Assembly (NCBI GenBank): GCA_035762175.1
Contig: DASTPP010000390.1
Coordinates: forward strand, 1 to 46,839
Length of the DNA stretch: 46,839 nucleotides
Reading direction: 5' to 3'
Origin: DASTPP01 sp035762175
GTDB lineage: Bacteria > Myxococcota_A > Polyangia > Polyangiales > Polyangiaceae
Below are positions 41,907 through 46,839 of the stretch, piece after piece. Each line of letters starts with the position of its first letter. Within the stretch, counting starts at the first letter, position 1. Under the pieces are notes generated by a model. It was not told the origin of the DNA. It searched no databases and was given only the letters and a program-made list of their open reading frames with translations. A program made the position numbers and the translations under genes.

Positions 41907-43133
41907 ATGGGCAAGCGACCGAACCTGAACTTCAACCCGCTGGCTTCCCCCCACCTCGAAGACCCGTACCCGCTCTACCAGCGGCTGCGGCGCGAGGCGC
42001 CGGTCGTGCACAACCCGACCTTCGATCTGTGGTTCGTCACCCGCCACGCGGACGTGGTCGAGGTCTTGCGTGACCCGGCCCGCTTCAGCTCCGCCGACGT
42101 GCTGAAGCCCGTGCTCGAGCCGACGCCCGAGATTCGCGCGGCGCTCGGCGAGTGGCAGAGCGGCGTCTACCCGCTCTTGTCGAGCGACCCGCCGTGGCAC
42201 ACGCGCGCGCGGTCGCTCGTCAGCCGCGCGTTCTCGGCGCCGCGCGTGGCCGCGCTCGAGCCGCAGATCCGCGCGATCGCGGACGAGCTCATCGACGGCT
42301 TCGCGGCCGAGGGCGAGGGCGACCTGCTGCCCCGCTTCGCCTACCCGCTGCCGATGCGGCTCACGGGCGAGATGTTCGGCGTCTCGCGCGCGGACATGGG
42401 CGCGGTCAAGCGCTGGTGCGACGAGGAGACCCTCTACCTGATGGCCCCGCTGCCGCACGAGCAGCGGCTCGCCTACGCGCGCAGCGTCGTGGCCTACCGC
42501 GAGTTCTTGCGCGACCTGGTCGAGGGCCACCGCCGGCGGCCGCGCGGCGACCTCGTCGACGAGCTGCTCGGCGCGCGGCTCGAGGGGGGCGACCCCCTGA
42601 CGACGGGCGAGATCGTCGGCTCGCTCTGCGTGCTGATCTTCGCGGCCCACGAGACGACGACGAACATGCTCGGCAACACGCTCCTGTGCCTGCTCCGCGC
42701 GCCGGGCCGCTGGCGGGCGCTGCGCGACGACCCGGCGCAGATCCCCGCCGCGCTCGAGGAGGGGCTGCGCTTCGACGCGCCGGTGCAGGGCATGACGCGC
42801 ACCGTGACCCGGGCCACCGAGCTCGGCGGGGTGGCCCTGCCGGTCCGGGCGCGGCTCTTCGTGGTGTTCGCCTCCGCGAACCGCGACGAGGCCTCGGCCG
42901 CCGACCCCGACGTCTTCGACCCGGGGCGCGCGGCGCCGCACCTGTCGTTCGGCCGCGGGCCGCACTTCTGCGTCGGCGCCTCGCTCGCGCGCCTCGAGGG
43001 CCGGGTCGCGCTCGAGCGCCTCGCGCTGCGCCTGCCGGGCCTGCGCCTCGCCGACGAGCGAACGCCCGCCTACCCCCCCAACCTCGTGCACCGCGGCCCG
43101 AGCGCCCTCCGCCTCGCCTGGGACGTCGCCTGA
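41907..43133 (+). CDS. cytochrome P450
   Basis: This 408-aa P450 has the I-helix AAHETTTN at 246-253, the ExxR motif at Glu285/Arg288 (EGLR) and the haem loop SFGRGPHFCVG with Cys355. The start at 41907 follows GAGGTGAG and gives a normal length. Upstream in-frame ATGs lie in a short Arg-rich stretch. It probably oxidises a small molecule. No ferredoxin or reductase gene is adjacent, so redox partners lie elsewhere. Confidence 0.92.
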   Translation: MGKRPNLNFNPLASPHLEDPYPLYQRLRREAPVVHNPTFDLWFVTRHADVVEVLRDPARFSSADVLKPVLEPTPEIRAALGEWQSGVYPLLSSDPPWHTRARSLVSRAFSAPRVAALEPQIRAIADELIDGFAAEGEGDLLPRFAYPLPMRLTGEMFGVSRADMGAVKRWCDEETLYLMAPLPHEQRLAYARSVVAYREFLRDLVEGHRRRPRGDLVDELLGARLEGGDPLTTGEIVGSLCVLIFAAHETTTNMLGNTLLCLLRAPGRWRALRDDPAQIPAALEEGLRFDAPVQGMTRTVTRATELGGVALPVRARLFVVFASANRDEASAADPDVFDPGRAAPHLSFGRGPHFCVGASLARLEGRVALERLALRLPGLRLADERTPAYPPNLVHRGPSALRLAWDVA

Positions 43134-43228
43134 CCGACGGGCGGGGCCCGCCGCTCGGCGCCGGCGAGCCGCGCCTGGCGGCGCGAGGTTCGACCTCGGC
43201 CGCGCCCGACCGGCCGCCGCCGTGGCGT

Positions 43229-43234
43229 TATAAT
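43229..43234 (+). promoter_or_regulatory. perfect -10 box upstream of the PAS-STAS gene
   Basis: TATAAT occurs in a short A/T-rich island just before the PAS-STAS gene, a striking find in such G+C-rich DNA. No good -35 box is visible 17 bp upstream. Confidence 0.4.
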
Positions 43235-43302
43235 TTGGTAGGAAATTGTTAGGGACGCCTTTGCCCTTGCGAAGGGGCATGTGGCGGGCCGATTCTACGC
43301 GC

Positions 43303-44919
43303 ATGAGTGGGACGAGAGCGGGCGACGGGGCGCCCCCGGAGGGGCCCGAGGCCCTGCGCCGGCGGCTCGCCGAGCTCGAACAGGTCGAGGCCGAGCTGCG
43401 GGGGCGTCTCGCGCTGCACGAGCAGATCCAAGGCTGCCTCCCGGACCTCATCTCGGTAAAAGACGCGAACCGGCGCATCCTCTTTGCGAACAAGGCCTTC
43501 TGCGACTTTTACGGCAAGACCCTCGAGCAGATCCGCGGCCTGACCGAGGCCGAGCTGACGGGGGCCGACCGGTCCGAGCGACACGGCGAGCAGGACGGGC
43601 AGGTGTTCGAGGCGGGCATCTTCGTCAACATCCCCTCCGAGACGCTCGAGCGGTACGACGGCAAGGTGATGCACTTTCACACCGTCCGCTGCCCCGTGCG
43701 CGACGGCGCGGGCAAGGTGGCCCGGGTCATCATCTGCTCGCGCGGCATCCAGGCGGACGCGAGCGTGTCGGCCAAGGGGCCGGGCCGGCAGGGGGCGCAC
43801 AACGAGCTGCTGCTCAACCTCATCCCCGACTTGCACTTTCGCATCGCCCGCGACGGCACCTACCTCGACTTCTCCGCCGCCAAGGGCGTCGACACCGCGC
43901 TGCCGCCCTCGTACTTCCTCGGCAAGAAGATGCAAGACGTCACGCCGGACCTCGCCCCCCTGGTCATGGCGAGCGCCGAGGCGGCGCTGCAAACCGGCGA
44001 GATGCAGACCATCGAGTTCAAGATGTACGTGCACGGGGCGTTCCTCGACTACGAGGCGCGCATCCTGGTCAGCGGCCCCGACGAGGTCGTCTCCATCGTG
44101 CGCGACGTCACCCAGCAGAAGCGCGTCGAGCAGCAGCTGCGCGAGGCCGAGGCCCGCTTCCGGAGCCTGGATGCGCAGTCGATGGTCGGGGTCTACATCA
44201 TCCAGGGCGGCCGGCCGGTGTACGCCAACCCGGGGCTCGCGGCGATGTACGGCTGCACCCCGGGCGAGCTCGCCGCCCAAGACCTGCCCTTCGCCCTCGT
44301 CGTCGAGGAGGACCGCGCGGCCTTCCGCGAGATCGTCGAGGGGCTGGCCGCGCCGGCCGGGGGCCCGCCCGGCCGGGGCGTGCAGCGCGGCTTCCGCGGC
44401 CGGCGCCGGGACGGCACGCCGATTCACATCGACGCCTACGTCGCGCCGACGGTGTTCAACGGCGAGGCCGCCATCATCGGCATGGTGACCGACGTGACCG
44501 GCCGGCACCAGGCCGAGGCGGAGCGGCAGCGCCTGCAAGAAGAGGTCATGCGGATGCAGCTCATGGAGCTGTCGACGCCGCTCATCCCCATCAGCGAGCG
44601 CGTCATGGTCATGCCCATCATCGGCACCCTCGACGACCGCCGCGCCCTCCTGATGATGGAGCGGCTGCTCCTCGGCGTCACCGAGCACCGGGCCGAGGTG
44701 ACGATCGTCGATATCACGGGCATCCCGTCGGTGACCACCCAGACGGCGGCCGCGCTCATCCGGTGCGCCCAGGCGGTGCGCATGCTCGGGGCGAGGGTGC
44801 TGCTCACGGGCATTCGCCCCGACGTGGCCAAGACGATCGTCGATCTCGGCGTCGACCTCGGCGGCATCGTGACGCTCAGCACGCTCAAGGCCGGCATCGC
44901 CTACGCGATGAAGATGTGA
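43303..44919 (+). CDS. PAS-PAS-PAS-STAS sensor (RsbR-like)
   Basis: This is a protein of about 538 aa. A short helical start is followed by PAS domains at roughly 38-150 (VKDANRRILFANKAFCDFYG), 165-280 (DLHFRIARDGTYLDFSAAKG) and 285-400 (GVYIIQGGRPVYANPGLAAM). A STAS domain forms the C-terminal 120 residues (MELSTPLIPISERVMVMPII, DITGIPSVTTQTAAALI). This matches RsbR-type stressosome proteins in arrangement. The Thr residues after ITG sit where stressosome kinases phosphorylate RsbR. No RsbS or RsbT genes are adjacent. The start is uncertain: ATGs at 43279 and 43303 are both possible. Confidence 0.85.
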   Translation: MSGTRAGDGAPPEGPEALRRRLAELEQVEAELRGRLALHEQIQGCLPDLISVKDANRRILFANKAFCDFYGKTLEQIRGLTEAELTGADRSERHGEQDGQVFEAGIFVNIPSETLERYDGKVMHFHTVRCPVRDGAGKVARVIICSRGIQADASVSAKGPGRQGAHNELLLNLIPDLHFRIARDGTYLDFSAAKGVDTALPPSYFLGKKMQDVTPDLAPLVMASAEAALQTGEMQTIEFKMYVHGAFLDYEARILVSGPDEVVSIVRDVTQQKRVEQQLREAEARFRSLDAQSMVGVYIIQGGRPVYANPGLAAMYGCTPGELAAQDLPFALVVEEDRAAFREIVEGLAAPAGGPPGRGVQRGFRGRRRDGTPIHIDAYVAPTVFNGEAAIIGMVTDVTGRHQAEAERQRLQEEVMRMQLMELSTPLIPISERVMVMPIIGTLDDRRALLMMERLLLGVTEHRAEVTIVDITGIPSVTTQTAAALIRCAQAVRMLGARVLLTGIRPDVAKTIVDLGVDLGGIVTLSTLKAGIAYAMKM

Positions 44920-45039
44920 GGGGCGGCCGGCCTGCCGCACCTTTAAGAGGGCGGCCGGCCCGCCCGCCGTGCCGGTGAGGGGCCCGGCCCACCGCCCTGC
45001 CTATCTCTAGGAGGCGGCGGCCGAGCTGCTGGCTGGCCG

Positions 45040-46839
45040 CTACGGGTGGCTCGCCGCGTTGGCCGGGTCGGTGCCGGCGTCGCGCTCGTCGCCGTCGAGG
45101 TGGCCGTCGCCGTCGCGGTCGATGCCGATGCGCCGGCCCGAGCCCGGCGGCGCGCAGGTGTACGTCAGGGCGCGGGTCGGGTGGTTCGCGAGCAGCCGGA
45201 CCCACCCGTCGGCGAGCGGGGGCAGCGCCTGCCGGTCGGTGACGAACTGGCCGCCCCCGACGTAGAGTAGCCCGAGCTCGTCGCCGAGCAGGGTGCCCTT
45301 GACCACGAGCTCGCACTCGCCCACGTCGGCGCGGGCGATCAAGAGGTCGATGCGGGGGCCGGCCGCGGCACCGTTCGACTTGGTGAGCGTGATCTGTTGC
45401 CCCACGATGGGGGCGAGGTTGCTGTCGAAGGCGAGCTGAAAGGCCTCGACCTGCCGCCGGAGCAGCTCGCCCGGCGCCCCGGCGGGGAAGCCGCCCGGGT
45501 TGAAGGGGCTCTCGGCGAACGCGACGAGGCTCATGAAGCGGAAGATCGAGTCGAAGGCGCCGTCGTGCGTGAAGCCAAAACCGCGGACCTGGTCGCCCTG
45601 AAAGCCCTCGAGCCCGGGGGTGAGAATGGCGGCCGCGGGCATCCCGAACATGCCGACCTTCTGGTACTGATTGCGCAGGTGGGGTATTTTGAAAAGCTGC
45701 GAGACGAACGAGAACGACGAGGCGCCGCTCGTGCCGAAGAAGCCCGGGGCGGAGGCGCCGGGGTTGGCCCCCGGGTCGAGCACGTGGCACGTGGCGCAGT
45801 TGAGGTCATGAAATAGGAGCGAGGGCTCGCCGAAGAAGAAGTCGCGGCCGGCCTGCTGGTCGGGCGTGAGCGAGTTGTCGAGGTTGCGAATCGGGTTGGG
45901 CGGGTAGGTCACCTGCAAGATGAACTCGGCGAACGAGCGCATGTCCGCCTCGGGTATGGCCTGGTCGCGCCCGAGCAGGTCGACGAAGGTGGCGTTGAAT
46001 TTCGAGAAGGCGGCGACCTCGTCGAAGGCGCCCCCGTCGGGCTGGGCGGTGGGCTCGTCGTTGCCGCCGGTGCGGTCGCCGCGCCAGTGCATCGCCCCGT
46101 GGTTGGCCATGCCGCGCAGGCTCTGCGTGGTGAGCGGGCCCTTCATCGGGTGAAAGTCGATGGTGAAGGTGGGGTCGAGGAAGGGCGAGGGGGTGGCCGG
46201 GTCGGTCGGGTCCTTGCCGAGCAGGGGCTGGGGGTTGGTGAGCACCTCGGCGTCGGGGTTGCCGAGGTCCCAGGCGAGGCTGTCGAAGTCGCCGAAGACG
46301 TGGCAGGTCGCGCACGACGAATCGCCGTGGCTCGACGAGAAGGACGCGTCGTAGAGAAAGGGGCGGCCGGCGACGACGCTCGGCGGCTCGGGGTTGTGCA
46401 TGGCGACGTGCGCGATCTCGGCCCGGGTGTCGGTGTCGATGACCGAGATCGCGTTGTCGAAGCGCGTCAGCACGTACAGCCGGTCTTGGCCCTCGTGCAG
46501 CAAGAGCCCGGTCGGGCCGCCGCCCGGCACCACGATCTGGTCGTCGGCGCTCGGCGTGAAGGTGTCGTTCTCGAGGGCGGCGGTGTCGAACACGCCGATC
46601 TTGGACGACCCGAGCGCCGCCACGTAGAGGGTGCCGCCGTCGCTCGTGATCGCCATCTGCTGCGGGAGCGCGAGGCTCTTGGCGTTCTCGGCGTTGGGCA
46701 CGGGCGCGCAGCACGAGCCGTAGTCGATGTGCTTGTTGAGGTGCCGCGGCAGGACGCCCCCGCCCGGGGTGAGGACGGTGATGCGGCTCTCGTGCAGGTG
46801 CCCGCGAATGGTTTGACCGGCGAAGGTGCCGGGCCCCTC
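45040..46839 (-). CDS. MauG/cytochrome c peroxidase-like exported protein, 5' end beyond window
   Basis: The frame is open to the right edge, so the N-terminus is missing; 599 residues are visible. The N-terminal part looks like a YncE-type beta-propeller (GGTLYVAALGSSKIGVFDTA, DRLYVLTRFDNAISVIDTDT). The next 350 residues form a di-haem cytochrome domain with two CATCH motifs, near 46310 and 45790. The C-terminal tail has a calcium-binding type sequence DRDGDGHLDGDE, then TDPAN. It is probably exported and redox-active. Family precedents include cytochrome c peroxidases and MauG. Confidence 0.85.
   Translation of the reverse strand, partial: EGPGTFAGQTIRGHLHESRITVLTPGGGVLPRHLNKHIDYGSCCAPVPNAENAKSLALPQQMAITSDGGTLYVAALGSSKIGVFDTAALENDTFTPSADDQIVVPGGGPTGLLLHEGQDRLYVLTRFDNAISVIDTDTRAEIAHVAMHNPEPPSVVAGRPFLYDASFSSSHGDSSCATCHVFGDFDSLAWDLGNPDAEVLTNPQPLLGKDPTDPATPSPFLDPTFTIDFHPMKGPLTTQSLRGMANHGAMHWRGDRTGGNDEPTAQPDGGAFDEVAAFSKFNATFVDLLGRDQAIPEADMRSFAEFILQVTYPPNPIRNLDNSLTPDQQAGRDFFFGEPSLLFHDLNCATCHVLDPGANPGASAPGFFGTSGASSFSFVSQLFKIPHLRNQYQKVGMFGMPAAAILTPGLEGFQGDQVRGFGFTHDGAFDSIFRFMSLVAFAESPFNPGGFPAGAPGELLRRQVEAFQLAFDSNLAPIVGQQITLTKSNGAAAGPRIDLLIARADVGECELVVKGTLLGDELGLLYVGGGQFVTDRQALPPLADGWVRLLANHPTRALTYTCAPPGSGRRIGIDRDGDGHLDGDERDAGTDPANAASHP

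Overview
The window is a very G+C-rich bacterial chromosome segment (third codon positions almost always G or C). It looks like a myxobacterium, most likely Polyangiales/Sorangium-like. This is inferred from secreted lipoproteins with long Gly/Ala linkers, two membrane-anchored Ser/Thr kinases (one with the HRDVSP loop, a PEGA domain and a Pro-rich tail), a DUF2378/TIGR02265-type protein, a KaiC-like ATPase with its own two-component proteins, and Cys-rich exported proteins. No transposase, phage gene, rRNA or CRISPR array was seen.

Layout. 1-9.5 kb: an exported lipoprotein, a DoxX-like membrane protein, two gene remnants (one an internally deleted RidA/YjgF gene), and a BlaI-type repressor with a twin-operator promoter next to an M56 (BlaR1-like) metallopeptidase carrying HGVTP repeats. 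Several small lipoproteins and a long hairpin element follow. 9.5-16.7 kb: a PhoX-like phosphatase lipoprotein followed by a di-haem cytochrome, then unknown and membrane proteins including an HdeD-like one. 16.6-24.3 kb: a Ser/Thr kinase divergent from a histidine kinase/LuxR-type response regulator pair, with a shared motif in the gap. Next come a repeat-rich stretch of about 0.9 kb, a spermidine-synthase-like methyltransferase-fold protein, and a second Ser/Thr kinase. 24.1-29.4 kb: a TPR/PEGA protein, Cys-rich lipoprotein and PstS-like binding protein in one operon, preceded by a kinase-tail remnant. On the other strand lie a DUF2378-like protein and a B12-binding radical SAM protein. 29.5-34.4 kb: a GIY-YIG protein, an RRM protein, and an overlapping KaiC-like ATPase/receiver/histidine kinase operon. 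34.5-46.8 kb: two Rossmann-fold reductases, a tRNA-like gene, tatD, a trypsin-like lipoprotein, a Gly-rich exported protein, a P450, a PAS-STAS sensor, and a MauG-like cytochrome that runs off the right edge.

How the genes work together. Signalling dominates: two Ser/Thr kinases, two histidine kinases, two receivers, a KaiC-like ATPase, a PAS-STAS protein and a BlaI/M56 pair. Most of the rest is cell-envelope or exported material. Overlapping stop/start codons (ATGA or GTGA) tie together the HK-RR pair, the KaiC-RR-HK trio, the lipoprotein-PstS pair and the small ORF-tatD pair.

The least ordinary features are non-coding. They are many short tandem repeats with differing unit lengths (26, 37, 40, 41, 44 and 56 bp), a 42-bp perfect inverted repeat inside the 41-bp array, a roughly 107-nt hairpin between genes, a tRNA-like sequence with abnormal key positions, and a gene whose start codon lies in the decayed tail of a kinase gene.
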